A DNA stretch of 64,000 nucleotides from Citrobacter amalonaticus (GTDB taxonomy: Bacteria > Pseudomonadota > Gammaproteobacteria > Enterobacterales > Enterobacteriaceae). Where the stretch lies: positions 1,072,962-1,136,961 of the forward strand of contig NZ_JAGTXM010000002.1 in the NCBI RefSeq assembly GCF_018252635.1, in the 5' to 3' direction. Made by a program: the position numbers and the translations under genes. Under the pieces are notes generated by a model. It ran no database searches, was not told where the DNA came from, and saw nothing but the letters and a program-made list of their open reading frames with translations. Below are positions 32,547 to 42,894 of this stretch, piece by piece. The first letter of the stretch is position 1. Every line of letters begins with the position of its first letter.

Positions 32547-33310
32547 GAGAAGGCCTCCCGTTGTTCGAAAACACGGCTTAAGACGTATTCGCGGGTTTCG
32601 ATAAACTGCGGATCGGACTTAATGCTGCGACTTGCCTCGCCTGCGACAAAGCGACGAGCAAAATTGAGCGGCAGTCGCTCCAGCACGCGCCCCGGCCCTG
32701 GCGACAACAAAACCAGTTCGGTAGCCATAAATACCGCCTCTTCAATATCGTGGGTGATCAATAACACCTGTTTGCCGGTCTCATGCCACAGCCGAAGCAG
32801 CAAAGTTTGCATCTGCTCGCGGGTAAAGGCGTCCAGCGCACCAAAGGGTTCATCCAGCAGTAGCAGTTGCGGATTCGCCGCCAGCGCGCGGGCAATGCCA
32901 ACGCGCTGGCGCTGACCGCCGGAAAGCTGCCAGATCAAGCGTTTTCCCGCCCCTTCCAGCCCAACTCTTTTCAGCATCTCTTGTGCGATACTGATACGCT
33001 GCGCTTTCTCCATACCCGCCAGCTGTAAACCAAACGCGACGTTATCCTGCACGTTGCGCCACGGCAGCAGCCCCTCGTGCTGAAACACCACGCCGCGCTC
33101 CGCACCCGGCCCGTCAATGCGTTTCCCCGCCAGTTGAATGCTGCCGTGGTGATACGGGACAAATCCGGCAATCAGATTCAACAACGTCGTTTTTCCGCAG
33201 CCTGACGGTCCTAAGACCACCAGCAATTCGCCGCTGTCGAGCGTCAGATTGATATCTTCCAGCGCCGGTTTACCGCCGTAATCGGCATACAGATGAGAGA
33301 GTTGCAGCAT
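32543..33310 (-). CDS. tauB: TauB, taurine ABC transporter ATPase
   Basis: 255-residue ATPase. Walker A is GPSGCGKTT near residue 37, the Q-loop [10 protein letters not shown], the signature [15 protein letters not shown], and Walker [13 protein letters not shown] followed by [11 protein letters not shown] 33310 ([17 protein letters not shown]) is the family start; the longer frame to 33562 overlaps tauA and is rejected. Confidence 0.96.
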   Translation of the reverse strand: MLQLSHLYADYGGKPALEDINLTLDSGELLVVLGPSGCGKTTLLNLIAGFVPYHHGSIQLAGKRIDGPGAERGVVFQHEGLLPWRNVQDNVAFGLQLAGMEKAQRISIAQEMLKRVGLEGAGKRLIWQLSGGQRQRVGIARALAANPQLLLLDEPFGALDAFTREQMQTLLLRLWHETGKQVLLITHDIEEAVFMATELVLLSPGPGRVLERLPLNFARRFVAGEASRSIKSDPQFIETREYVLSRVFEQREAFS

Positions 33311-33321
33311 CCGCGCCTCCT

Positions 33322-34284
33322 TTATCGCACAAAGCGATCGGTGACATACTGGCTGTAATCGCTGGCCACCGCCGGCACTTTGCCCTGCTCTTTCAGAAAC
33401 TGCGCGGTGTCGATGATCGCTTTGTTCACCGGTCCGGTCAGCTCGGCCGTTTGCTGTTGTGGTGTGAGATAGGTATTGCCTTTCACCAGCCCCGGCACAT
33501 CGGCTTCCGGCACGCCGCTCAGACGCGCCAGCTTGCTGATGTTTTCCGGCTGTTTCAGCCATTCATCAGGATTCGCAATATAGGGCTGCTGCGTGTCGAT
33601 GGCGCTTTTCGCGAAGGCTTTCACCACTTCCGGATGCTTCTCGGCAAAATCTTTGCGCACCACCCACACATCCAGCGTCGGGGCACCCCACTCACCGACT
33701 TTTTCCGAATCAGTCAGCACCTTACCGTCTTTTTCCAGCGCGTTAACCGCAGGTGCCCAGACATAGGCGCCATCAATATCCCCGCGCTGCCAGGCGGCGA
33801 TAATCGCTGGCGGCTGTAGGTTCACAATCTCCACCTGACCGGGTTTGATCCCCCAGTGTTTAAGCGCGGCTAACAGGCTGTAATGGGTGGTAGAGATAAA
33901 CGGCACCGCGATACGTTTGCCGATCAGGTCTTCCGGTTTGTTAATCTCTTTTTTCACCACCAACGCTTCGGAGTTACCGAGTTTTGACGCCAGCAGGAAT
34001 ACCTCGATCGGTACCTGCTGACTGGCGGCGACCGCCAGCGGACTGGAGCCGAGATTGCCGATCTGTACGTCGCCGGAGGCCAGGGCGCGAACAATACTTG
34101 CGCCGCTGTCGAATTTGCGCCAGTCGACGGTGGCGCCGCTCTCTTTAGCAAAGGTGTTATCCGCCTGCGCCACCTTCGCCGGTTCAGCGGAGGTTTGATA
34201 CGCGACGGTGACATTCACCGCCTGCGCCTGAAAGGTGATGAATGCCAGTGCGGCAAGAAGTGTATTACGCGATGAACGTGCCAT
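33322..34284 (-). CDS. tauA: TauA, periplasmic taurine-binding protein
   Basis: 320-residue solute-binding protein with signal peptide [22 protein letters not shown]. It contains the sulfonate-binding (SsuA/NrtA-like) fold with [39 protein letters not shown] and [21 protein letters not shown]. First gene of tauABCD, 11 bp before tauB. In E. coli the operon depends on Cbl and CysB; I could not place those sites with confidence. Confidence 0.96.
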   Translation of the reverse strand: MARSSRNTLLAALAFITFQAQAVNVTVAYQTSAEPAKVAQADNTFAKESGATVDWRKFDSGASIVRALASGDVQIGNLGSSPLAVAASQQVPIEVFLLASKLGNSEALVVKKEINKPEDLIGKRIAVPFISTTHYSLLAALKHWGIKPGQVEIVNLQPPAIIAAWQRGDIDGAYVWAPAVNALEKDGKVLTDSEKVGEWGAPTLDVWVVRKDFAEKHPEVVKAFAKSAIDTQQPYIANPDEWLKQPENISKLARLSGVPEADVPGLVKGNTYLTPQQQTAELTGPVNKAIIDTAQFLKEQGKVPAVASDYSQYVTDRFVR

Positions 34285-34600
34285 ATTGTCTGCTCCCCTG
34301 TCTTGTTATGGGGGCAGTATTTCGTTGCGGCCGGATTTGATAAAGGAATTAAAACTTCTTGCTAAGAACAAAGCGTTTTTAGAAAAAAAACGGGAATGGT
34401 TAGCCGGGATATGACTTTCATGACACCCCGTACGAAACATAAAGCGACGGAACCCTTTGATGAAGTGACATGAAAACACATACCACCAGCCCCTCAAATA
34501 TTGCCATTTTGTTACATCCATTCCATAACTGTACCTGATTGATTGCCAGCGTAGCGGCGCCAGGCATCATAGGATCATTATCCGGCAAGAGAGCAAAATC
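34285..34600. other. Divergent tauA/fusR intergenic region
   Basis: 316 bp with no gene. It must contain the tauA and fusR promoters. At 34434-34473 is a degenerate copy of the outer end of the inverted repeat element found at 42.5-43.1 kb (see that entry). The fusR ribosome binding site is AAGAGAG, about 8 bases before its ATG. Confidence 0.6.
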
Positions 34601-35230
34601 ATGATACGTGTGGTGCTGGTGGACGACCATGTGGTGGTGCGTTCCGGCTTTGCGCAGTTACTCAGCCTCGAAGACGACCTCGACGTCGCAGGCCAGTACA
34701 GTAGCGCGGCGGAAGCCTGGCCTGCTTTATTGCAGGACGACGTTAACGTCGCGGTGATGGACATCGCCATGCCAGACGAAAACGGTCTGAGCCTGCTGAA
34801 ACGTCTGCGGGCACAGAGGCCGCAGTTTCGCGCCATTATTCTTAGCATTTATGACACGCCAACCTTCGTGCAGAGCGCGCTGGATGCAGGTGCCAGCGGC
34901 TATCTGACCAAACGATGCGGGCCGGAAGAGTTAGTACAGGCCGTGCGTTCCGTTGGTCTGGGAGGACATTACCTCTGTGCTGATGCGCTGCGGGCGTTGC
35001 GCGGCGGCGAACCAACCTCGCCGGTACTGGGGGTTCTGACTCCACGCGAACGGGAAGTGTTTGATTTACTGGTCAAAGGCGACAGCGTAAAGGAGATTGC
35101 CTTCAAACTCGATCTCAGCCATAAAACGGTGCATGTCCATCGCGCCAACGTGCTGGGCAAACTGAATTGTCACAGCACCATCGAGCTGGTTCATTTCGCT
35201 CTCGACCATCAGTTGCTGGCGGGTCATTGA
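34601..35230 (+). CDS. fusR: FusR/UhpA-like response regulator (NarL family)
   Basis: 209-residue regulator. The receiver domain (1-120) has VDDH near residue 8, phospho-acceptor Asp in AVMDIAMPDENG (near 54) and YLTKRCGPEELV. The LuxR-type helix-turn-helix is LTPREREVFDLLVKGDSVKEIAFKLDLSHKTVHVHRANVLGKL. In this arrangement (UhpA-like regulator, UhpB-like kinase, UhpC-like MFS protein) it best matches FusR of enterohaemorrhagic E. coli, part of a fucose-sensing system that represses virulence genes. The signal here is not shown by the sequence. The stop overlaps the fusK start by one base. Confidence 0.8.
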   Translation: MIRVVLVDDHVVVRSGFAQLLSLEDDLDVAGQYSSAAEAWPALLQDDVNVAVMDIAMPDENGLSLLKRLRAQRPQFRAIILSIYDTPTFVQSALDAGASGYLTKRCGPEELVQAVRSVGLGGHYLCADALRALRGGEPTSPVLGVLTPREREVFDLLVKGDSVKEIAFKLDLSHKTVHVHRANVLGKLNCHSTIELVHFALDHQLLAGH

Positions 35231-36771
35231 TGTCACGTCACCTCCGTCACGCCGTTATCTCGCTGTTTATTGTGCTGGCCTGGGGGACCGGCTGGTTGAT
35301 GTTGTGGACGCTCGGTTTCTATCTGACGCATAACGGTCAGCAGGCGGCGCTGTTCCTGCCGCACGGCGTCTACCTGGCGCTACTAATCCTGCTTTCGCGT
35401 CGCTACTGGCCAGCACTGGTGCTACCACCGATGCTGACGATGCTCTGGCTGCACAGCGAACAACTGCTCAATGGCTATATTCTGCTGGCCACGCCGCTCA
35501 TCAGTGTCATTCCCGCCAGTCTCGCGCAAACTTTCTGGTATCGGTTTCCCCTTTACTGGCAGCGGTTGACGCTGCTGCTGGCTACAGTAACAGCCACCTC
35601 ATTGCTCAACGCTGCGCTGTTGTCGCCGTTTGTCAAAAGTCCGGCGATGCTGCTCGGGCTGGCGTCGTTTACCGGCGGCGTGTTGCTGACGCCGTTCGTC
35701 TATCTGATCTTCGAGTTTCTGCGCCAGCAGCATCGCTATCACCTGCTGGGGCTGGACACCAATAACCCACCGTTGAGAACCTCATTAATCATCTGGTGCA
35801 GTCTGTTTTTTATCATTGGCATCGGTACCCAGATGGTGCTGTCGCCCGAGATTGAACGCCTTCTGTTAATTGTGGTGTTCCTGCCTAACGTGGTGATGGC
35901 GTGGAAGTTCGGCTGGCAGGGCGGCGTGCTCTCAGGGCTGCTGGGCAGCATGATGATCACCATTGCCCGCCAGGTCGGCGTGGGGTTCAGCAACCTGGTT
36001 GAACTGGAGATTTTTCTCGCAACGCAGTCGCTGCTCGGCATTGGTCTGGGGATTGCCATCAGTCGTCAGCAACATCTGGCGCAAAACCTGCACCATTATC
36101 GCCAGCGACTGGAAGCGGAGCTGGCGGCACGACGGGCGCTGGCTGAAAAACTGGTGCATACCGAAGAGGATACGCGCAAGAGCCTGGCGCGTGAACTGCA
36201 TGACGAGATTGGGCAGAACATTACCGCCATTCAGATCCAATCACAACTGGTGAAACGGGCGCACGATCCGGCGCAAGCCCAGGCCGCCGCCAGCCAGATC
36301 AACGATCTCGCCCGTAGAATCCATCACTCCACCCGTCAGTTGTTGCGCCAGCTTCGCCCTCCCGCGCTGGACGAACTGTCGTTCAAAGAGGCATTGCTCC
36401 ATCTGCTCAATGAGTTTGCCTTTACGGAGCGCGGCATTCGCTGCCAGTTTGATTATCAGCTCACCACCACCCCCGAGAATGAAACCGTGCGCTTCACTCT
36501 CTACCGGCTGTTACAGGAGTTGCTCAACAACGTCTGTAAACACGCCGGAGCCAGTGAGGTGCGCATTGTCCTGCGCCAGCAGGGAGATATATTGCATCTG
36601 GACGTGACCGACAACGGCGTAGGGATCAGCGCAGACAAAATGGCCGGGTTTGGCATTCAGGGGATGCGCGAGCGGGTCAGCGCCCTCGGGGGGGAGCTGG
36701 CGCTGGAATCGCGGCACGGTACACGGGTAAGTGTTAACTTGCCCACAAATTTGCAACAAATCGCCTTCTGA
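35230..36771 (+). CDS. fusK: FusK/UhpB-like membrane histidine kinase
   Basis: 513-residue sensor kinase from ATG 35230; the in-frame start at 35167 lies inside fusR and is rejected. The N-terminal half (about 1-285) has eight or so hydrophobic helices (MASE1-like, as in UhpB), with no large periplasmic domain. The HisKA_3 dimerisation domain has the phosphorylated His in RELHDEIGQNITAIQIQSQL, and the HATPase has LLQELLNNVCKHAG, DVTDNGVGI and GFGIQGMRERV. The lack of an external sensor domain suggests signal input through a membrane partner, most simply the UhpC-like protein 85 bp downstream. Confidence 0.8.
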   Translation: MSRHLRHAVISLFIVLAWGTGWLMLWTLGFYLTHNGQQAALFLPHGVYLALLILLSRRYWPALVLPPMLTMLWLHSEQLLNGYILLATPLISVIPASLAQTFWYRFPLYWQRLTLLLATVTATSLLNAALLSPFVKSPAMLLGLASFTGGVLLTPFVYLIFEFLRQQHRYHLLGLDTNNPPLRTSLIIWCSLFFIIGIGTQMVLSPEIERLLLIVVFLPNVVMAWKFGWQGGVLSGLLGSMMITIARQVGVGFSNLVELEIFLATQSLLGIGLGIAISRQQHLAQNLHHYRQRLEAELAARRALAEKLVHTEEDTRKSLARELHDEIGQNITAIQIQSQLVKRAHDPAQAQAAASQINDLARRIHHSTRQLLRQLRPPALDELSFKEALLHLLNEFAFTERGIRCQFDYQLTTTPENETVRFTLYRLLQELLNNVCKHAGASEVRIVLRQQGDILHLDVTDNGVGISADKMAGFGIQGMRERVSALGGELALESRHGTRVSVNLPTNLQQIAF

Positions 36772-36855
36772 CCAGGAAAAAGTCTTAGTCACTCCGGACT
36801 TTCTCTCATCCCCTTTCGGTTTCTCTTTCTTATAGTCAACAAAACGGAGACGGCT

Positions 36856-38160
36856 ATGCACGCAGGCGCAGCAACTGAAATCAATCAACGTTACCGGACG
36901 CTGCGTCCGCGGCTACTGATGTATATGGTCATCGGATACGCCGCGTTTTATCTGACGCGAAAAAGCGTCAACTACGTGCTGCCCGCGCTGCAAACCGATC
37001 TCGGGCTGGATAAAAGTGACATCGGTCTGCTGGGTTCCCTGTTTTATCTGACCTACGGCCTGTCGAAATTTACCGCCGGGCTGTGGCACGACAGTCACGG
37101 ACAGCGTTGGTTTATGGGCGCTGGCCTGTTCGCTACCGGCTTGCTGAACGTGGTGTTTGCCTTTGGCGAGTCGCTGACGCTTCTACTGGCGGTCTGGACG
37201 CTGAACGGATTTTTTCAGGGCTGGGGATGGCCACCCTGCGCCCGCCTGCTTACCCACTGGTATTCGCGCAACGAACGCGGCTTCTGGTGGGGCTGCTGGA
37301 ATATGTCAATCAACATTGGCGGGGCGATTATCCCGCTGATTAGCGCCTTCGCCGCCCACTGGTGGGGCTGGCAGGCCGCGATGCTGATGCCAGGGATAAT
37401 CAGCATGGCATTGGGAATTGGGTTAGCGCTGCAACTAAAAGGCACGCCCCAGGAAGAGGGCTTACCGTCCGTCGGCAACTGGCGTAACGATCCGTTAGAA
37501 CTGCGCCAGGAGCAGCAGAGTCCGCCGATGGGACTGTGGCAAATGCTGCGTACCACGATGCTGAAAAACCCGATGATCTGGCTGCTGGGCGTTTCGTATG
37601 TGCTGGTCTATCTGATCCGCATTGCGCTCAACGACTGGGGCAACATCTGGCTGACGGAAAGTCATGGCGTGAATCTGTTGAGCGCCAACGCCACGGTGAT
37701 GCTGTTTGAAGTTGGCGGACTTCTCGGCGCGCTGTTTGCCGGTTGGGGGTCAGACCTGCTGTTTAGCGGTCAGCGGGCGCCAATGATTTTGCTGTTCACG
37801 CTGGGTCTGATGGTCTCTGTCACCGCCTTATGGCTGGCACCGGTTCATCATTACGCCCTGCTTGCAGTCTGTTTCTTTACGGTGGGCTTTTTTGTCTTTG
37901 GCCCACAAATGTTGATTGGCCTGGCGGCGGTGGAATGTGGACACAAAGCGGCGGCAGGATCAATCACCGGTTTTCTTGGCCTGTTCGCCTATCTGGGGGC
38001 AGCGCTGGCGGGCTGGCCTTTGTCGCTGGTCATTGAACGCTACGGCTGGTCAGGGATGTTCAGTTTGCTCTCTGTCGCCGCCGTACTTATGGGTTTACTG
38101 CTGATGCCGCTGCTGATGGCGGGCATCACCACCACTCTCAGTCAAAGGATAAAACAATGA
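36856..38160 (+). CDS. UhpC-like MFS transporter/receptor
   Basis: 434-residue, 12-helix protein of the organophosphate:phosphate antiporter family. It is closer in length and motifs to UhpC than to UhpT: FYLTRKSVNYVLPAL, GFFQGWGWPPCARLLTHWYSRNERGFWWG, NDWGNIWLTESHGVN and FFTVGFFVFGPQMLIGLAAVECGHK. In E. coli UhpC is mainly a receptor for external glucose 6-phosphate that signals to UhpB. This protein may therefore be a sensor, a transporter or both. Its stop overlaps the afuA start (ATGA), which ties it to the ABC transporter. Confidence 0.8.
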   Translation: MHAGAATEINQRYRTLRPRLLMYMVIGYAAFYLTRKSVNYVLPALQTDLGLDKSDIGLLGSLFYLTYGLSKFTAGLWHDSHGQRWFMGAGLFATGLLNVVFAFGESLTLLLAVWTLNGFFQGWGWPPCARLLTHWYSRNERGFWWGCWNMSINIGGAIIPLISAFAAHWWGWQAAMLMPGIISMALGIGLALQLKGTPQEEGLPSVGNWRNDPLELRQEQQSPPMGLWQMLRTTMLKNPMIWLLGVSYVLVYLIRIALNDWGNIWLTESHGVNLLSANATVMLFEVGGLLGALFAGWGSDLLFSGQRAPMILLFTLGLMVSVTALWLAPVHHYALLAVCFFTVGFFVFGPQMLIGLAAVECGHKAAAGSITGFLGLFAYLGAALAGWPLSLVIERYGWSGMFSLLSVAAVLMGLLLMPLLMAGITTTLSQRIKQ

Positions 38161-39188
38161 AAATGACCCTTACCTCTACTCTGATTGCCTCCGCCGTTGC
38201 GCTGGCGACCTTATCGGGCGCCGCACACGCGAAAGGTCGCCTGGTGGTGTATTGCAGTGCCACCAACGAGATGTGCGAAGCGGAAACCAAAGCCTTTGGT
38301 GAAAAATATGACGTGAAAACATCGTTTATTCGCAACGGCTCCGGCAGCACGCTGGCGAAAGTCGATGCCGAGAAGAAAAACCCGCAGGCTGACGTCTGGT
38401 ACGGCGGCACGCTGGATCCGCAGTCTCAGGCCGGTGAAATGGGGCTGCTGCAGCCCTACAAATCCCCGAACCTGGAACAGGTGATGGAGAAATTCCGCGA
38501 TCCGGCGAAAGTGAAAGGTAATCTTTCGTCGGCGGTCTATGTGGGGATCCTCGGTTTCGGCGTCAACACACAGCGCCTGAAAGAGAAAAACCTGCCGGTA
38601 CCGAAATGCTGGAAAGATCTGACCAAACCGGAATACAAAGGCGAAATTCAGATTGCCGATCCGCAAAGCTCCGGTACCGCCTACACCGCACTGGCGACCT
38701 TCGCCCAACTCTGGGGTGACGATCAGGCCTTTGATTACCTGAAACAACTGAACGCCAACGTCTCGCAGTACACCAAATCCGGTATTGCTCCGGCGCGTAA
38801 CGCGGCTCGTGGCGAAACCGCCATCGGCATTGGCTTCCTGCATGACTACTCGCTGGAAAAAGAACAGGGCGCGCCGCTGGAGCTGATTTCCCCGTGTGAA
38901 GGTACCGGTTATGAAATCGGTGGCGTCAGCATTCTGAAGGGGGCTCGCAACCTCGATAACGCCAAACTGTTCGTTGACTGGGTGCTGTCGAAAGAGGCGC
39001 AGGAACTGGCGTGGAAGAAAGGTAAGTCCTATCAGATCCTGACCAACACTACCGCCGAAACCTCGCCGAACTCGCTGAAGCTCGACGACCTGAAGCTTAT
39101 CAACTACGACATGGACAAATATGGCTCAACAGACGTCCGTAAAGCGTTGATCAATAAATGGGTCAGCGAAGTGAAGATGGGTAAATAA
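38157..39188 (+). CDS. afuA: AfuA, periplasmic sugar-phosphate-binding protein
   Basis: 343-residue periplasmic solute-binding protein with signal peptide MKMTLTSTLIASAVALATLSGAAHA. The fold is that of the ferric-ion-binding group (LVVYCSATNEMCEAETKAFGEKY, DVWYGGTLDPQSQAGE, ARNAARGETAIGIGFLHDY). It was first labelled as iron uptake, but AfuA of Citrobacter rodentium and Actinobacillus binds hexose phosphates and sedoheptulose phosphate. A four-base overlap with the upstream MFS gene implies coupled translation. A BIME separates it from afuB. Confidence 0.88.
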   Translation: MKMTLTSTLIASAVALATLSGAAHAKGRLVVYCSATNEMCEAETKAFGEKYDVKTSFIRNGSGSTLAKVDAEKKNPQADVWYGGTLDPQSQAGEMGLLQPYKSPNLEQVMEKFRDPAKVKGNLSSAVYVGILGFGVNTQRLKEKNLPVPKCWKDLTKPEYKGEIQIADPQSSGTAYTALATFAQLWGDDQAFDYLKQLNANVSQYTKSGIAPARNAARGETAIGIGFLHDYSLEKEQGAPLELISPCEGTGYEIGGVSILKGARNLDNAKLFVDWVLSKEAQELAWKKGKSYQILTNTTAETSPNSLKLDDLKLINYDMDKYGSTDVRKALINKWVSEVKMGK

Positions 39189-39221
39189 GCCCACACGATG
39201 AATTCCTGACGTTAAGGTTAC

Positions 39222-39301
39222 GTAGGCCGGGTAAGGCAACGCCGCTACCCGGCAATCATCGTCACCCTGAATGCCGGATGGCGCTCACGCTTATCCGGCC
39301 T
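39222..39301. repeat. BIME between afuA and afuB
   Basis: Two inverted REP units: GTAGGCCGGGTAAGGCAACG/CGCTACCCGGC and ATGCCGGATGGCGCTCACGC/TTATCCGGCC. Inside an operon, such an element after the binding-protein gene often raises its mRNA level over that of the permease gene. Confidence 0.85.
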
Positions 39302-39327
39302 GTTCGGGATTGAACACCGGAAAACGT

Positions 39328-41406
39328 ATGTCACACACACTTGCACTCCATCCTGTGAAAAAGCGGGATGCGATTTTCCTTTGGGTTTTACTCGGCTGGC
39401 TGGCATTCGTCCTGTTGCCGAGCTGGAGCCTGGATTACGGTCTGCTGGAATCCACGAGCGATGAAATCCTCGAGGCCTACGGCTGGTCACAGTTCAATAT
39501 CAGCTGGTTATGGTATCTGTTGCCGAGCCTGTTACTGATACGCCCATTCCACGAAGCCCGGCGCGAACAGCGTAGCCGCCACTACCTCGATGCAGGCTGG
39601 GCGTTTTTGTGTATCGCCTTTATCGTCATCAGCGCCACCGTGGAAGGGCGCGGTTTAGGCTACGCCACCATCGTGCTGTTTGTCGCGCTGGGGGCGATCA
39701 TGACGCTGGCGCTGACCCGCCTCGAATGGCTGGGCGGCGATCGGTTTGTAATCGGTTCACTGGTCACCATCGTGGCGCTCATCGGCATCTTTATCGTCTG
39801 GCCGAGCATCGCCATTTTCATCCCGATGTTCACCAACGACGCCGGAGAGTTCGCGCCGCTGGCGTTTATGAATGTGCTGTCGCAGGCGCATATCATTCAG
39901 GTCATTCTCAACTCTATCGCCCTGTCGATTGCGGTGGGTATCGGCTGTACCTTCTTCGGCCTGGTGCTGGCGATTTATACCACCCGTATCGCCCAACGCA
40001 GCGCTATCATTGGCCGTATCTTCTCAATTCTGCCAATCGTCACCCCGCCGTTTGTCGTGGGGCTGGGCGTCACGTTAATGATGGGGCGTTCCGGCTATGT
40101 AACCGAATTGATGGTCGAGTGGTTCGGCCTCACCAACACCAACTGGTTGTACGGGTTTACCGGCATCTGGCTGGCACAGGTGCTGGCGTTTACGCCAATG
40201 GCATTTATGATCCTCGACGGCGCGATTAAAACTATTCACCCGTCGCTGGAAGAGGCGTCATACACTCTGCGCGCCAGTCGCTGGCAGACGTTTAACGGTG
40301 TGTTTGTCCCTCTGCTGAAACCGGCGCTGGCGAACGCCTTTCTGATTGTCATCGTGCAGTCGTTGGCCGACTTCAGTAACCCGCTGGTGCTTGGCGGTAA
40401 CTTCGACGTGCTGGCAACGCAAATTTACTTCTACATCACCGGCTCGCAGCTCGATTACCAGGCCGCCAGCACGCTGGGGGCGTTCCTGCTGCTGTTCTCG
40501 CTGCTGGTGTTCTGCGTACAGTATATGTGGATTGGTAAGCGCTCTTACGTCACCGTTTCCGGTAAATCGTACCGTGGCGACGTGCAGCCGCTGCCGGTCA
40601 CGCTGGTCTGGAGCGTGGTGGCGATTCTGGCGGTATGGATTGCCTTCAACGCCCTGCTCTATGGCAGCATTTTCTACGGCAGTTTCACCGTGAACTGGGG
40701 CGTGGATTACACCCTGACGCTGGATAACTTCATCAAGCTGTTTGGTCAAGGGATGAGTGATGGCGCATGGCCTTCGTTGCTTGATACGCTGCTGTACGCC
40801 GGGATTGCCGCGCCGATCACCGCCGCCTTTGGTCTGCTGATCGCCTGGATTGTGGTGCGCCAACAGTTCAAAGGCAAAAAGACCATCGAGTTCACCACCA
40901 TGTTGTGCTTTGCCGTTCCGGGCACCGTGGCGGGCGTCTCGTATATACTCGCCTTTAACAGCGCGCCGGTGTACCTCACCGGTACGGCGGCGATTGTTAT
41001 TATCTCCATGGTGATGCGTAACGTCCCGGTCGGTATTCGCGCCGGGATCGCCGGACTCGGCCAGATCGATAAATCACTGGATGAAGCCTCGCTCAGTCTG
41101 CGTGCCGGGAGCTTACGCACCATCACGCACATTCTGTTGCCGCTGCTGCGCCCGGCAATCCTTTCGGCGCTGATCTACAGCTTCGTTCGCGCCATCACTA
41201 CCGTCAGCGCCATCGTCTTCCTCGTCACCCCGGATACCCGCGTGGCAACGGCCTATATTCTGAACCGCGTGGAAGACGGCGAATACGGCGTGGCGATTGC
41301 CTACGGATCGATTCTGATCGTGGTGATGCTGGCGATTATTTTCATCTTTGACTGGCTGATTGGGGAAGCGCGTATTTCCCGGTCCAAAGCCAAAAACCAG
41401 GCGTAA
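39328..41406 (+). CDS. afuB: AfuB, ABC transporter permease (fused two-domain)
   Basis: 692-residue inner-membrane permease made of two fused FbpB-type halves, each with about six helices. The ATPase-contact loops are visible twice: [27 protein letters not shown] (first half) and [27 protein letters not shown] (second half). ATG 39328 ([17 protein letters not shown]) is chosen; the earlier ATG at 39271 is in the BIME. In K-12 only remnants of this gene remain. Twelve bases separate it from afuC. Confidence 0.9.
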   Translation: MSHTLALHPVKKRDAIFLWVLLGWLAFVLLPSWSLDYGLLESTSDEILEAYGWSQFNISWLWYLLPSLLLIRPFHEARREQRSRHYLDAGWAFLCIAFIVISATVEGRGLGYATIVLFVALGAIMTLALTRLEWLGGDRFVIGSLVTIVALIGIFIVWPSIAIFIPMFTNDAGEFAPLAFMNVLSQAHIIQVILNSIALSIAVGIGCTFFGLVLAIYTTRIAQRSAIIGRIFSILPIVTPPFVVGLGVTLMMGRSGYVTELMVEWFGLTNTNWLYGFTGIWLAQVLAFTPMAFMILDGAIKTIHPSLEEASYTLRASRWQTFNGVFVPLLKPALANAFLIVIVQSLADFSNPLVLGGNFDVLATQIYFYITGSQLDYQAASTLGAFLLLFSLLVFCVQYMWIGKRSYVTVSGKSYRGDVQPLPVTLVWSVVAILAVWIAFNALLYGSIFYGSFTVNWGVDYTLTLDNFIKLFGQGMSDGAWPSLLDTLLYAGIAAPITAAFGLLIAWIVVRQQFKGKKTIEFTTMLCFAVPGTVAGVSYILAFNSAPVYLTGTAAIVIISMVMRNVPVGIRAGIAGLGQIDKSLDEASLSLRAGSLRTITHILLPLLRPAILSALIYSFVRAITTVSAIVFLVTPDTRVATAYILNRVEDGEYGVAIAYGSILIVVMLAIIFIFDWLIGEARISRSKAKNQA

Positions 41407-41417
41407 TGGAGCGCACT

Positions 41418-42464
41418 ATGAGTCAGAAAAATTTCGTTGAACTGCGCAACGTCACTAAACGATTCGGCAGCAACACGGTCATCGACAATATCAATCTCAC
41501 CATCCCGCAAGGGCAGATGGTGACGCTGCTTGGCCCGTCCGGCTGTGGTAAAACCACCATTCTGCGCCTGGTGGCGGGGCTGGAAAAACCGAGCGAAGGG
41601 CAGATTTTTATTGATGGAGAGGACGTTACCCATCGCTCTATTCAGCAGCGTGATATCTGCATGGTGTTCCAGTCGTATGCTCTGTTCCCCCATATGTCAC
41701 TGGGGGAAAACGTCGGCTACGGTCTGAAGATGTTAGGCGTGTCGCGCGCCGATGTGAAAACACGAGTGAAAGAGGCGCTGGCGATGGTCGATCTGGAAGG
41801 ATTCGAGGACCGCTATGTCGATCAGATTTCCGGCGGTCAGCAGCAGCGCGTGGCGCTGGCGCGCGCGCTGATCCTCAAACCGAAGGTGCTGCTGTTTGAT
41901 GAACCGCTGAGTAACCTCGACGCCAACCTGCGCCGCAGCATGCGGGACAAGATCCGCGAACTGCAAAAGCAGTTTGATATCACTTCATTGTACGTTACCC
42001 ACGATCAGAGCGAAGCCTTTGCGGTTTCCGATACCGTGCTGGTGATGAATAAGGGGCATATCATGCAGATCGGTTCGCCGCAGGATCTCTATCGTCAGCC
42101 TGCGTCACGCTTTATGGCGAGCTTCATGGGAGACGCCAACCTGTTTCCGGCGACGTTCAGCGAGGCGAGTGTGGATATCTTTGGCTATCGCCTGCCGCGC
42201 CCGGCGCATTTTGTGGCGCAGGGTTCCGGCACGGTAGGCGTACGCCCGGAAGCGATCACCTTAAGCGATCGCGGCGAGGAGAGTCAGCGCTGTGTGATCC
42301 GTCATGTGGCCTATATGGGGCCGCAGTATGAGGTCACGGTGGAATGGCACGGGCAGGAAATTTTGTTACAGGTCAACGCGACCCGTCTGCAACCGGATAT
42401 TGGCGAGCAGTATTTCCTCGAAATCCATCCGTATGGGATGTTTGTTTTAGCGGACGCAGCGTAG
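41418..42464 (+). CDS. afuC: AfuC, ABC transporter ATPase
   Basis: 348-residue ATPase of the FbpC/MalK-like group, nearly collinear with E. coli AfuC. Walker A is GPSGCGKTT near residue 38, Q-loop [11 protein letters not shown], signature [15 protein letters not shown], Walker [15 protein letters not shown], and [15 protein letters not shown]-terminal regulatory (TOBE) domain follows ([25 protein letters not shown]). It powers AfuAB sugar-phosphate uptake. Last gene of the unit. Confidence 0.93.
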   Translation: MSQKNFVELRNVTKRFGSNTVIDNINLTIPQGQMVTLLGPSGCGKTTILRLVAGLEKPSEGQIFIDGEDVTHRSIQQRDICMVFQSYALFPHMSLGENVGYGLKMLGVSRADVKTRVKEALAMVDLEGFEDRYVDQISGGQQQRVALARALILKPKVLLFDEPLSNLDANLRRSMRDKIRELQKQFDITSLYVTHDQSEAFAVSDTVLVMNKGHIMQIGSPQDLYRQPASRFMASFMGDANLFPATFSEASVDIFGYRLPRPAHFVAQGSGTVGVRPEAITLSDRGEESQRCVIRHVAYMGPQYEVTVEWHGQEILLQVNATRLQPDIGEQYFLEIHPYGMFVLADAA

Positions 42465-42479
42465 GTTTGTTGTTTTCCA

Positions 42480-42510
42480 TGCCGGATAAGCGTAAGCGCC
42501 ATCCGGCAAC
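42480..42510. repeat. REP element after afuC
   Basis: TGCCGGATAAGCGTAAGCGC/CATCCGGCA, a single REP unit 15 bp after the afuC stop. Confidence 0.85.
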
Positions 42511-42537
42511 CGCTGTATATGTTTACCAGGGAGATCT

Positions 42538-42765
42538 TTCCGTTCACCTTATGTGCGTCGCCTCTCTGGAATTATCGTGTACGTGAACGGGCAAGGGAGG
42601 CTCGCCGCCGCCTCCCTTGCAACCCAGGCTCCCGGCGGGAAAATTGTCGCTTCGCGATACCCTCCGCTTATTCCTCCGGGCTACCGGGTCGGGCGCGACT
42701 CAGCATCCCTGCTTCGCGCGCCCTGAACCCGCATCCTTGCGGGTTCCCCCGACCCTGCGGAAACA
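42538..42765 (+). repeat. Structured repeat element, left copy of inverted pair
   Basis: About 230 bp starting TTCCGTTCACCTTATG. It carries three hairpins: A, GCAAGGGAGG/CCTCCCTTGC at 42591-42620; B, TCGC-TTC-GCGA at 42647-42657; and C, GAACCCGCA-TCCT-TGCGGGTTC at 42725-42746. It is homologous, in opposite orientation, to 42895-43126. Open frames exist here (for example 42519-42836), but codon use and composition do not suggest a normal protein. Class and function are not recognised. Confidence 0.75.
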
Positions 42766-42894
42766 CGTCGGCAATTTTCAGCCGGCCCCATCCACACCCT
42801 ACCATCTCCGCAGCTTGCTTTTTTACAGCGAAATGACTTTACCTGAAAGGCAGAGAATTGAAGCGATGCCGTTGTTCCGGCGTGAAAATCGATG

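Noticed and set aside
38157-42464. Ferric iron transporter reading of afuABC
   Set aside because: The fold is shared with iron-binding proteins, but AfuA orthologues in Citrobacter rodentium and Actinobacillus bind sugar phosphates, and the neighbours are UhpABC-like.
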